NCBI GenBank assembly: GCA_964494475.1
Contig: CAZBRS010000001.1
Location: 1 to 64,000 of the forward strand
Direction of reading: 5' to 3'
DNA from: CAZBRS01 sp964494475
GTDB taxonomy: Bacteria > Myxococcota_A > UBA9042 > CAZBRS01
Length of the DNA: 64,000 nucleotides
The notes beneath the pieces are model-generated. The model did no database searches, was not told where the DNA came from, and saw only the letters and a list, made by a program, of their open reading frames with translations. Below are positions 21,601 through 31,000 of the stretch, one piece after another (position 1 is the stretch's first letter; each line of letters starts with the position of its first letter). The position numbers were made by a program, and so were the translations under genes.

Positions 21601-21780
21601 CAGGACCCCGGGGGCAGCTGGGATCCCGTGCGTGACGCGCTCTGCGGGCAGCTCGCGGACGGCATCGGCGGCTACGTCCCCGGGTACTCGACGTATTCGG
21701 CCTTCTCGTCCCTGATCAACGACCTGGCCGCGCTTCTCGACCTGACCGACGACGGCGTCCTGCCCTCCATCTGCGGTTAG
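18694..21780 (+). CDS. Large lipoprotein with degenerate transglutaminase-like and von Willebrand factor A domains
   Basis: 1028 residues. A lipoprotein signal ends in the lipobox LAGC (Cys near residue 28). Near residues 105-140 is the helix of the transglutaminase core (TPREKAELLADLYRRAGL), but the catalytic Cys position is Thr, so that domain is probably inactive. A von Willebrand A domain follows near residues 440-600, with a MIDAS-like DQSGSIP and LILVVTDGDATDEFEPG. The rest is unrecognised. A metal-dependent adhesion or binding role at the cell surface is inferred. The ATG at 18694 has GGAGG five bases upstream; GTG at 18676 is the alternative. No partner gene is evident. Confidence 0.85.
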   Translation: MTTQRAGREVRLMFLLMAFLAGCHGAGTPVGDDVQQPPTTTIFDGWRALQAALRASPDHLVARADEVVAAGDPAAIHAFVRDAVATLPPADGSFQDARTRVRWGIRGTLRGGAGTPREKAELLADLYRRAGLTAEVVRGQPDPTVVDPRAMLLRVPDRPFRPAFAEGELAILRQAVGADADPLPVAGDADGSGARALAASLEALLPSDAPAAFAFDSLEVLPLVRVKIGDQWRYANPSVPGLAFGAHGCLAEPVGTSVADPSDAVRVKVEAAHADKPFERFVLVEGTWPAEDVVGRRVSLLFVPPAKPDEVQYLAVRDVSALVPVLRVTGSDLDVPASDALSKVGTPFTRSGDVLDVSGDVVTLGGEALEDPGTDPARLASVQSAQVWASGATFPRISLRVGALDGALQSVPGLGVEAFQVQEDGRAVPFTLRRNLAPSPRVALIFDQSGSIPEAFRGEGARALAEDLAGRLFAQDPATRVRIATVSAGARWASEDWATTVAEASEQAAWLAGEGAINPGSEIWTAAYDAERVGATLILVVTDGDATDEFEPGRHGNTYATGAPIIALGVGPFLQEWLDAVAGMTGGLALSAMEPETAAEAIYAFIEARSVEDYEVAYPAPREGPATREVEVRLDGGRVLASGSYDVPEDPVPGPVLSGLYLTLRIGDREVTRALAGFDADYTAGSVEVPRDALDDVESLLFGRATLLVEGPAPTLSVWLDDLLTERLGLEPLVEALTVGDDDAIREAYGRGFQLTSTRQRYLAGLPTPATTEALTFDTGLRAVLLVETSPLRQPRRRHLDLFPLMRQASVAAEGTTAREETLYATARLALAESLLYPDSTASRLAGKALVRVEAQADLPGVEGPAGEAWKRASKPFRSGWWLLVPSGEAPAAFWAVNKDTWSLMGVLADGTGGGVAEDAQRAMEESDAMLSLLGDLGGLFGLELGGWVLYAKVQVKLWTRATIVLSGGQDPGGSWDPVRDALCGQLADGIGGYVPGYSTYSAFSSLINDLAALLDLTDDGVLPSICG

Positions 21781-21953
21781 GAGCCTGTAGCGCATTGAAA
21801 GAGGAAGCCGAGAGACTCCGGTGACGCCGTCCGGGCGTTCGGTGCAACTCGCTGAAGACACTGCCACCAGGCTCCTGGATCATGGCCTGGGAGAGGGCCC
21901 GAGACCCCTGGACCGAGCCCCATAGCGCCATGCGCTACGGGCCCCTGGGTCTG
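21779..21953. repeat. Nested inverted repeats between convergent genes, possible bidirectional terminator
   Basis: A 9-bp perfect inverted repeat (AGGAGCCTG 21779-21787, CAGGCTCCT 21868-21876) begins on the stop codon of the VWA gene. TAGCGCAT (21788-21795) recurs inverted as ATGCGCTA (21930-21937). The hairpin TAGCGC-CAT-GCGCTA spans 21923-21937, with outer arms AGACCC (21902-21907) and GGGTCT (21947-21952). This stretch separates genes ending at 21780 and 22004; termination from both sides or a decayed mobile repeat are both possible. Confidence 0.4.
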
Positions 21954-22003
21954 GCGCAAAGCACGCTGATCTCGGGTGCGTGCGCGGCTGCGACGACGGG
22001 TTC

Positions 22004-25000
22004 CTACGGCGTCACGGTGACCAGGTCCGAGTCGCTGGCCAGGAAGCCCGTGGCGGTGGTACGCACGCGGTAGGTGCCCGCGCCCGCCGGCGGCGACACG
22101 TACCTCCAGCCCGACCAGTAGTCTCCGGCCACGATGGTGACGGTGGGCGCCGGCAGCCCGCCGGCGTCGGCGACGAACGCGATGCCGGGCGTCGAGCCGG
22201 GCGCCAGGGCCATGGTCAGCACCACGTCGTTGATCGCGTAGAGCCCCAGGCCCCAGCCCGTGGTCGGCAGCAGCGGCTGCACGTAGAAGTCGTCCAGGCC
22301 GCTGGCGGGGGTCCGCGCGGTGTCCAGCGAGACGTAGGCCGCGTAGGGGGCCTCGACCAGCGCGTCCATCGAGTCGGACGCGTAGACCCCTCCCGGATCG
22401 CTCACGGTCAGCGTGTCGAGGCCCGGCGAGACGCCCTGCAGCCAGACGTAGGCGTAGTCGCCGTTCGCCGGGATGGTGACGTCCGGGGCGGCCGCGCGGC
22501 CGGTCGAGGTCGTGAAGTGCAGGACCACCTCGGTGGCCGGAGCGTGGTTCAGGCCGTTCAGCGTGCGCCGCACGTAGCAGGCCTGGTGCTGCAGGCCGAC
22601 CCCGGCGTAGTACCCGCCGCCGCAGTTCTCGAACACGAGCCGCGGCGCCGAGGCCTCGACCACCACCGGCTCCGAGTCGCTGACCGAGAAGCCCGGCGCC
22701 TCCGCTCGCAGGCGGTAGGTGCCGAGGCCGGTGGGCGTCGAGACGTACAGCCAGCCCGTGTAGTAGGAGCCGGCCGGGATGGTGGTGGTGGCCAGGGGGC
22801 TCCCTCCCGCGTCCTGGACCTCGACGATGCCGGGGGTGGAGCCCGGAGCGAGCGACAGCGTCACCGGGAGGTCGGCGATCGCGTAGAGCCCGAGGCTCCA
22901 GCCCGTGGTCGGGAGCAGGGGCTGCAGGTACACGGCGTCGGGCAGGCTCATGGGGTTGCGCGGCGTCTGCACGTCCTGGTACGCGAAGTAGGGGGTCTCG
23001 ACCGTGACGGGCAGGGCGCCCGGGAAGTAGGTCCCGTCGAGGTCGCTGCCGGTGACGGTGAGGGTGTCCGGGCCGGGCGACACGCCCTGCAGCGAGAAGT
23101 AGGCGTAGTCGGTGCTCGCCGCGATGGTGACGTCGGGGATGGCGGCGTGGCCCGAGGCCGACTCGAAGTGCAGCGCGAGCTCGGTCGGCGGAGCGTGGTT
23201 CGCTCCGTTCAGCGTGCGGCGCACGTAGCAGCCGGCGTGGTACAGGCCGACGCCGGTGAAGGTACCGGTGCCGCAGTTCTCGAACACCAGCTGGGGCGCG
23301 GGGGCCTCGACGACCACCAGCTCCGAGTCGCTGACGGCGAAGCCCGTGGCCGTGGCGCGCAGGGCGTAGGAGCCGAGGCCGGCCGGCTCGGAGACGTACA
23401 GCCAGTCGGTGCTGTAGGCGCCGGCCGGGATCGTGGCGGTGGGCATGGGAGCGCCCAGCGCGTCCTGCACGACGACGATGCCGGGCGTCGAGCCCGGCGC
23501 CAGGGAGAAGGTGATCTCGAGGTCGGCCACGGCGTAGAGGCCGAGGCTCCACCCGGTCGTGGGCAGCAGGGGCTGCAGGTAGACGTCGTCGGGCAGGCTC
23601 TGGGTGTTGCGCGTCGTCTGGACTCCCTGGTAGGCGAAGTACGGGGTCTCGACCGTGACCGGCAGGTCGCCCGGGGAGTACGCCCCGTCCCCGTCGGTGC
23701 CTGTGACGGTGAGCGTGTCGACGCCCGCCGAGACGCCCCGCAGCGGGAAGTACGCATAGTCGTAGCCCGCCGGGATGGTGACGTCGGGCACGGAGGCGTG
23801 GCCCGCGGCCGACGCGAAGTGCAGGTCGAGCGCGGTCGGCGGCGCGAAGTTCGCGCCGTTCAGCGTGCGGCGCACGTAGCAGTTGGAATGGTACAGCCCG
23901 ACGCCGGTGCGGGCGCCTGCGCCGCAGTTCTCGAACACCAGCTGCGGGGCGGGGGCTTCGACCACCACGGGCTCCGAGTCGCTGACCGAGAAGCCAGGCG
24001 CCGAGGCCCGAACCGTGTACGAGCCGAGGGAGGCGGGCTCGGAGACGTAGAGCCAGCCGGTGGTCGAGCTTCCGGCCGCCAGGGTGGCCGTGGCGAGCGG
24101 CGCGCCGAGCCCGTCCTCGACCCCGACGATCCCGGGCGTGGAGCCGGGCGCCAGCGAGAGCGCGATCTCGACGTCGGCCACGGCGTGGAGCCCGAGGCTC
24201 CACCCGGTCGTCGGCAGCAGGGGCTGCAGGTAGAAGTCGTCCGGCAGGCTCAGCGTGTTGCGCGTGGTCTCGATCCCCGCGTACGCGAAGTAGGGGGTCT
24301 CCACCGTCACGGGCAGATCGCCCGGCTGGTAGGCCCCGTTGGCGTCGCTGGCCGTGACCGTCAGGGTGTCGGCGCCCGCCGAGACGCCCCTCAGCTCGAC
24401 GTACGCGTAGTCGTACCCCGCGGCGATGACGGCGTCGGGGATGGCGGCGCGACCCGTCAGCGACGCGAAGTGCAGCGTCACCGGGGTCGGCGGCGCGTAG
24501 TTCGCGCCGTTCTGCATGCGGCGCACGTAGCAGGCGCTGTGCCGCAGGCCGGTGCCGGTGACGTAGCCGGCGCCGCAGTTCTCGAACACCAGGTTCGGGG
24601 CCGGCAGCAGCACCGTGACGTCGGCCGAGTCGCTGGTCGCGAACCCCGAGGCCTCGGCGCGCACGGCGTACGTTCCCACGAGGGCGGGTTCCGACACGTA
24701 CAGCCAGGCCGAGCCCGACGACCCCTCGGGCAGGAAGACGGGGCCGAGCGGGAAGTCGCCGGCGTTCTCGAGTTGGGCGATGCCGGGCGTCGACCCCGGC
24801 GCGAGCGACAGGTCGACCGTGAGGGCCGCGCTCGTGGTCGCCGTGACCAGCCCCGCCAGCGACGGGATCTCGGGCACGAGGTAGAACTCGTCACGGCCGT
24901 CCGACAGGTACCTGGGGCTTCGGAGATCGACGAACGCGAAGCGCGAGGACTCGACCGTCACCGGCATCGCGTCGGGCTGGTACGAGCCGGTGGCGTCGCT

Positions 25001-27800
25001 GCCGCTGACCGTGAGGGTGTCGACGCCCGTCGAGAGCCCCTCCAGCGAGAAGTACGCGTAGTCCCAACCCGCGGGTACCGTGACCGAGGCGGCGGCGACC
25101 CGGCCCGCGTCGGCCGCGAAGACCAGCGTCAGGGGCGTCGCGGGAGCGTAGCCCGCTCCGTTCAGCTTGCGGCGCACGAAACAGGCCGAGTGCTTCAGCC
25201 CGACGCCCGCGAACGTGCCGTCCCCACAGTTCTCGAACACCAGCTCGAGCAACGGGCAGTCGGCCAGGCACGACACCTGGGTTTCGCCGGGCTCGCAGAG
25301 GCCGTTGCCGCACTCCGCGGGGCAGTCGTGATCGACCGCGTAGAAGTCACCGGCGTGGCAGCACGCGTCGCCGTGAACCCGCCCCACGTCGGCGTGAGCG
25401 CAACCGGTGGCCGGCGCGCACGTGTCGACGGTGCAGGGGTTGGCGTCGTTGCAGGTGATCGCCACGCCGGCGCAGGCGCCGCCGCCGCAGACGTCGCTGG
25501 CGGTGCATGCGTTCCCGTCGTTGCACGTGAGCGTGTTGTTGGCGAAGACGCAGCCCGTGGCGGGGTTGCAGTTGTCGTTGGTGCAGGCGTTGCCGTCGCT
25601 GCAGGTGATGGCCGCGCCGGCGCAGGCGCCTCCCCCGCAGACGTCGCCCGTGGTGCACGCGCTGCCGTCGTCGCAGGGCGCGCTGGTGTTGGTGAAGACG
25701 CAGCCGGTGGCGGGGTCGCAGGTGTCGTTGGTGCAGCCGTTGCCGTCGCTGCACGTGATGGCCGAGCCGCCGCACGCTCCGCCGGCGCAGACGTCGGCGA
25801 TGGTGCACGCGCTGCCGTCGTCGCAGGGCGCGCTGGTGTTGGTGAAGACGCAGCCGGTGGCGGGGTCGCAGGTGTCGTTGGTGCAGCCGTTGCCGTCGCT
25901 GCACGTGATGGCCGAGCCGCCGCACGCTCCGCCGGCGCAGTGGTCGTCGGCGGTGCACGCGCTGCCGTCGTCGCAGGGCGCGCTGTTGTTGGTGGTGACG
26001 CACCCCGTACCGGGGTTGCACGAGTCGTCGGTGCAGCCGTTGCCGTCGTCGCAGAGGATCGCGGCGCCGCCGCAGGTGCCNNNNNNNNNNNNNNNNNNNN
26101 NNNNNNNNNNNNNNNNNNNNNNNNNNNNNNNNNNNNNNNNNNNNNNNNNNNNNNNNNNNNNNNNNNNNNNNNNNNNNNNNGCCGCCGCAGTGGTCGTCGC
26201 CGGTGCAGGCGTTGCCGTCGTCGCAGGGCGCGCTGGTGTTCGCGTAGGCGCAACCGGTGGCCAGGTGGCAGGTGTCGGCGGTGCAGGCGTTGCCGTCGTC
26301 GCAGTCGGCGTCGGTCAGGCAGCCGCAGTCGGGCAGGCGCGTGAAGACGCAGCCGGCGGCGGGGTCGCAGGTGTCGGTCGTGCACGCGTCGGCGTCGTCG
26401 CAGATCCTGGGCGTGCCAGCCTGGCAGGCGCCTCCCGCGCAGGCGTCCTCGAGGGTGCAGGCGCTGCCGTCGTCGCAGGGCGCCGCGTTGTGGGTGGTGA
26501 CGCACCCGGTGCCAGGCTCGCAGGAGTCGTCGGTGCACGAGTTGTTGTCGTCGCACGTGACGGGGGCCCCGGCGCAGGTGCCGCCGCCGCAGTGGTCGTC
26601 GCCGGTGCAGGCGTTGCCGTCGTCGCAGGGCGCGCTGTTGCCCGCGTGCAGGCAACCGAGGGACGGGTCGCAGGTGTCGTCGGTGCAGGCGTCGTCGTCG
26701 GTGCAGTCCGCGTCGCTCGCACACCCGCAGCCAGCGACGGGCGTCGAGACGCAGCCCCACGCGGGGTCGCAGGTCTCCGAGGTGCAGGGGTCGTCATCGT
26801 CGCAGTCGAGGGGCGAACCCTCCGCGCAGGTGCCGGCGCTGCATGCCTCGGCGCCGTTGCAGGCGTCGGCGTCGGAGCAGTCGGTGTCGTCGGGCATGGT
26901 CGCGTCGGGCGGGCACGTCGCGGCGCCACCCGTGCAGATCTCCGCGAGATCGCAGGCTCCGGCGGCGGGTCGGCAGGTCGTTCCGGCAGGCAGCAAGCGG
27001 TCGTTCGGGCACTTCCGCCAGGCCCCGGGGCACGTCTCGGCCGCGTCGCACGCGCCCTGCGCCGGCCGACACACCGCGCCCCGGGGCTGCGGCAGGTTCT
27101 TGGGGCAGAATCGGTCGCTACCGCTGCAGGTCTCGGCGGCGTCGCAGGGGTGCTTCGCCTTGCGGCACACGGTCCCGGTCGGCGCCATCTGCTCGGGCGG
27201 GCAGGCCGTCTCGACGCCCGAGCAGACCTCGGCCTGATCGCAGGCCCCGAACTTCTTGCGGCACGTCACGCCGGCGGCTCGGGGTGCGCACGTCCCGTCC
27301 TCGGCGGCGCCGGCCCACGTGCTGCACGCCTGGCAGTCGAACGGGTTGCCGTAGCCGCACGAGGTGTTGCAGCACACGCCGTCGATGCAGTGGCGGCTGG
27401 CGCACGACCAACCGACGATGCAGTGCGCGCCCAGGGGCTTCTGGAAGAACCACAGGCCGTTGGCCTCGAGCTCCAACTCCGCGAGGTCGGGGTTCTCCGC
27501 GCTCCACCCCGTCGCGGGAGGTTCGACGGCGCCTCCGAGCCCCTGGAGCGCCCACGCCGGGAGCCTCGTCGGCGCTCGCGAGCCGCGGGACGAGGTGACC
27601 CGCGGCTCCCAGTCGTCCTCGGCGAGGTCCGCCCCGAGGGTCTCCCCGACGCCGTCGAGGGCGTCGCCGAGGCTGTCTCCCGGGCCCTCGGCGACGTCGG
27701 CGACCGCGCCTCCGTCGCCCGTCTCGTCCACCGCCACGCACCCCGTCTGGGTCGCGACCAGCACCAGCCACGCGATCAGGATGAAGCGATTCGCGGTCAT
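22004..27800 (-). CDS. Giant Cys-rich repeat lipoprotein with five ~216-residue C-terminal repeats (interrupted by assembly gap)
   Basis: One reading frame runs from the ATG at 27800 to the N run and, in a shifted frame beyond it, to 22004. The start is a lipoprotein signal (MTANRFILIAWLVLVATQTGC). Residues about 120-330 hold Cys-rich units of the CRKKFGACDQAEVC type. A tandem array of 50-residue units (CDDGNACTGDDHCGGGTC, then TCDDNNSCTDD and EPGTGC) follows. The C-terminal half has five repeats of about 216 residues, each opening LVFENCG and HSACYVRR and containing DTLTVTGSD, PVTVETPYFAY, LAPGSTPGI and DSEPVVVEAP; these look like beta-sandwich modules. A surface adhesin or matrix protein is inferred. 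The gap means the true length is unknown. Confidence 0.82.
22640..25250 (-). repeat. Five tandem ~650-bp coding repeats
   Basis: The opening LVFENCG appears five times at roughly equal spacing (near 25245, 24595, 23945, 23290 and 22640). Each unit encodes about 216 residues with the same order of motifs; units 2-4 are most alike. The first and last units are more diverged. Confidence 0.8.
25440..26680 (-). repeat. Tandem array of 150-bp (50-codon) Cys-rich units
   Basis: Identical or near-identical blocks recur every 150 bases, for example CGCTGGTGTTGGTGAAGACG at 25681 and 25831 with a variant at 25981. Units encode the pattern CDDGSACT, CGGGxC, ITCSDGNxCTNDxC, PATGCVF. The array is interrupted by the N run. 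Confidence 0.85.
26081..26180. other. Assembly gap of exactly 100 N inside the 150-bp repeat array
   Basis: One hundred N is the usual placeholder for a gap of unknown size. Taken literally it shifts the reading frame. Joining the flanks directly gives ...HCGG followed by GTCGGAAILC, which is the correct repeat phase and frame. The real gap is therefore probably zero or a whole number of 150-bp units collapsed by the assembler. Confidence 0.9.
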
Positions 27801-28052
27801 GATGGCCTCCGGCTCGGCGCAACCGTGGTTCTGTCGTGGCGTGTCGCTCCGGGGTCGCTGGCAAGACTCGGCATGCCAGGTCGAAACCGGAGGCTAACAC
27901 GACGACTTTGTATACGATCACAACTTGCGGCTCGCGGGCCGCCTAGTCAACTGGGGATCGCGCAACTCCTGACGGGCAGCGGTCGCCGAGGGGTCGGCCA
28001 AGTTATGTGAGACTAACTTGCCTGGGCGGGGCGGGCCTCGACGTCGCTGATC

Positions 28053-31000
28053 TCACAACCGCACGTCGTAAGGAAACCTGAAATGAAACAACACGAACGC
28101 CTGCCCCACGTGCCAGATGGTGCCGCTGAAGCCCTCTCCAACCCCCCGCAGGCCCGAGCCCACCTCCTGGGGTACGTAGAAGGCCGAGGCCCAGCCCAGC
28201 GACAGCGCGAAGGCGCGGCCGAGGGGCAGCTCGAGCTCGGCGCGGAGGTCGAGGCCCGGGCGCAGGAAGTGCATGCCCCCGCCCGTCCACAGGCTCGAGT
28301 CGACGTAGAGGTACGTGGCGAGCAGGCCCGCGCCGAGCGTGAAGCGCACGGGGTGCCGGAGCGGCGCGAGCCCGAGGGCCAGCGGGCGAAAGACCACCCC
28401 GTACATCTGGGTGCGCTCGAGCTTGGGCGAGATCACGAGGGTATCGGGCAGCCACCAGAAGGGTGACAGCCGGAACTCCTCCAGTTGCAGCGCGCGCTTT
28501 CGCCACTTTTTGGGGATGCGCTCCTGGTTGGCGCGGATCGTGGCCTGGTCGATGATGCCCTGCACGTCGAGCTTCAGGCCTGCGTGCACCACCTGGTCGT
28601 CCTGCAGGGGCCCCGTGAAGAAGTGGGCCGCGGGCCCCACGCCCACGTCGGCGGTGATCGTGATGGGCTCGCGGGGCTTCTTGGCCTTCTTCTTGGGCGT
28701 GCCCTTCTTGGCCGCCAGGGCGCTGCCCGAGGCGAGGCCGAGGACCAGGACGACAGCGAGCGCGCCCAGGGCCGCGCGGCGCGAGGCTCGACGGAGCGCC
28801 ACGCCGGCCAGCAGCGCGGCCAGCGCGAGCAGCGCGCCCGGCTTGCCGGGAGCCGGGAGCGAGCCCGAGGAGCACCCCGAGCCGTGCGAACCTCCCGAGA
28901 TGTCGTCGGTCGCCTCGGGGTCCGGGGCCCCTTGATCGTGGCGCGACCCCTCGTCGGCGGGGTCGTGGCGATCGTTCGACGCGAGGTCGGGGACGCCGCC
29001 GTCGGCCTCGGCCCCGATCTCGGCGTCGCGCGCCAGATCGGGGAGGGGGGGCGCGTCGGCGGCGAGCTCGGCCGCGACCTCGCCGGGCAGGTCGGGCGCC
29101 ACGTCGGCGCCAAGCTCGGCCGCGACCTCGGCGGGCGGGTCGGGCGTCACCTCGACCGGCAGGTCGGGCACCGGCAGGTCGGGCTCCGGCAGATCGGGCG
29201 CGAGGGGCAGGTCGGGCTCGGGCTCGTTGCCCGGGTCGGGCTCGGCCGTCAGGCCCTCGTCGAGCACCTCGGGCTGCTCGGCGTTCGGTTCGACGGCGTC
29301 GAGCCCGCCCTCGTCGGCGATGGGGGGGGCGCTCTCGATCACCAGCGTGAAGCCTGCGGTCGGGGCGTCCGACGCCAGCGCGAGCACCTGCACGATCAGC
29401 GCTCCCCCGGTGTCCCCGGCCTCGAGCGCGAGGGCCTCGTCGGCCCCGGCGGGGGCGTCGTTCACCGCGGCGAGGCAGGCGGCGGCCTCCGCGCAGCCGG
29501 ACCAGGTCACCAGGGCCACGTCGAGCCCGGCGTCGGGGGTGGCGCGCACGGTGAACGCCTCGCCGGCGGCGAAGGCGTAGACGAAGAAGAGGTCGGGGCC
29601 GAGCAGGTCGGCGGGGCAGGGCGGCGCCGGGGCCGGGTCGGCGTGGGCGTGCTCGAAGCTGCCGATTACCGGCTCGTCGGCGCGGAGGGCGAGGGCCCCC
29701 CCGCAGTCGTCGTTGGCCGCGAGCACCTCGCAGGCGCCGGCGAAGCAGGCGCCGTCGGTCTGGTCGGACGCCACGCAAAGGCTCCCGTCCGGCGCCGCCA
29801 CGTCGGGCGGGCACAGGGCGTCGGCGCCGGGGCAGGCTTCGGGCGCGTCGCAGTCGCCCGTGGCGGGGCGGCAGGTAACGGCCTCGCTCGCGAAGCGGCA
29901 CGTCAGCGGGTCGCAGCACGCGGGCAGGGCGCCGCCCCCGGCCTCGCACTGCTCGTCGCCGACCGTCAGCCCGTCGCCGCACACCGCCGCGTCGCAGCGG
30001 CCGCCGGTCCAACCGGCGTCGCAGGCGCACGTGTCGGGGGCCGCGCAGGCGCCGTGAGCGCACGCCGGGGCGCAGATCGGCTGGTCGCAGGCGCCGCCCG
30101 TCCAGCCGGCGTCGCAGGCGCACGTGTCGGGGGCCGCGCACGCGCCGTGAGCGCACGCGGGGGCGCACGTTGGCTCGCACGCGAACCCGTCGCCCGCGTA
30201 GCCCGGCCGGCAGGCGCAGGCGTAGCTTTGCCACAGGTTCTCGCAGTCGGCGTGCGGGGAGCACGCATCGACGCCCAACAAGCACTCGTCGACGTCCTCG
30301 ACGCCGGCCTCGTCGGTCACCGTGACGCGCACGGCGTGGCTTCGGGCGCAGCCCTGCGCGTCGGTCACCGTGAGCGTGTAGGTGGTCGAGAAGAGGGGCG
30401 CCGCGACGGGCTGCAGCGCGTGGGGGTCGTCGAGCCCGGCCTCGGGCAGCCACTGGAACGAGAGCGGGGCGCGCCCGCCCGTGGCGCGGGCGACGAGCGT
30501 CGTCGATTCGCCGTGGATCAGCGTGACGTCGGCGCCCACGCCCGTGCGCAGGTCGAGCCACGTCATGGGGCCGCCGGCGTCCCAGCGCTCGCGCGCGCGG
30601 TTGACGAACGCGCCGAGGCCGTTCGGCAGCCCGACGGGCGGCACGTGCGCCGCCAGGTGGCACCAGGGCTGGCCCGCGCCACGGTAGTACGACAGGTCGT
30701 CGACGTTGCCCGTGCCCGCGGGCTGCACGTTGGGGCCCACCTGGTTGCCGTGGGCCAGGTGATCGGCGCCGTTCAGCTGGTAGGCGGCGCCCAGCAGGCT
30801 CATCGAGGCGCTCATGAGCTCGTTGCCCACCACGTTCTGCGACGCCGTCTGCAGGCTGCCGCCCGTCGCGGCGCTGAAGATGAGCCCGAACAGCTCGGTG
30901 CGGTTGCGGAAGAAGGTGTTGTAGGGGCCCGAGGCCCCCCAGTAGTGGTCGACCATGATGGTCTGGACGATGTTGCCCTCGAACAGGTTGGCGAACGACC

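Noticed and set aside
26081..26180. True 100-bp insertion with a frameshift making two genes
   Set aside because: Exactly 100 N is a placeholder, and the repeat phase is restored by a direct join.
25440..26680. Regular 150-bp direct repeats resembling a large CRISPR-like array
   Set aside because: The repeats are coding, in frame with a secreted Cys-rich protein, without unique spacers or cas genes.
27999..28020. Inverted repeat CAAGTTA / TAACTTG as terminator of the pectate-lyase-like gene
   Set aside because: The stem is AT-rich, only seven pairs, with no T-run on the transcribed side; it could equally be an operator, so no call is made.
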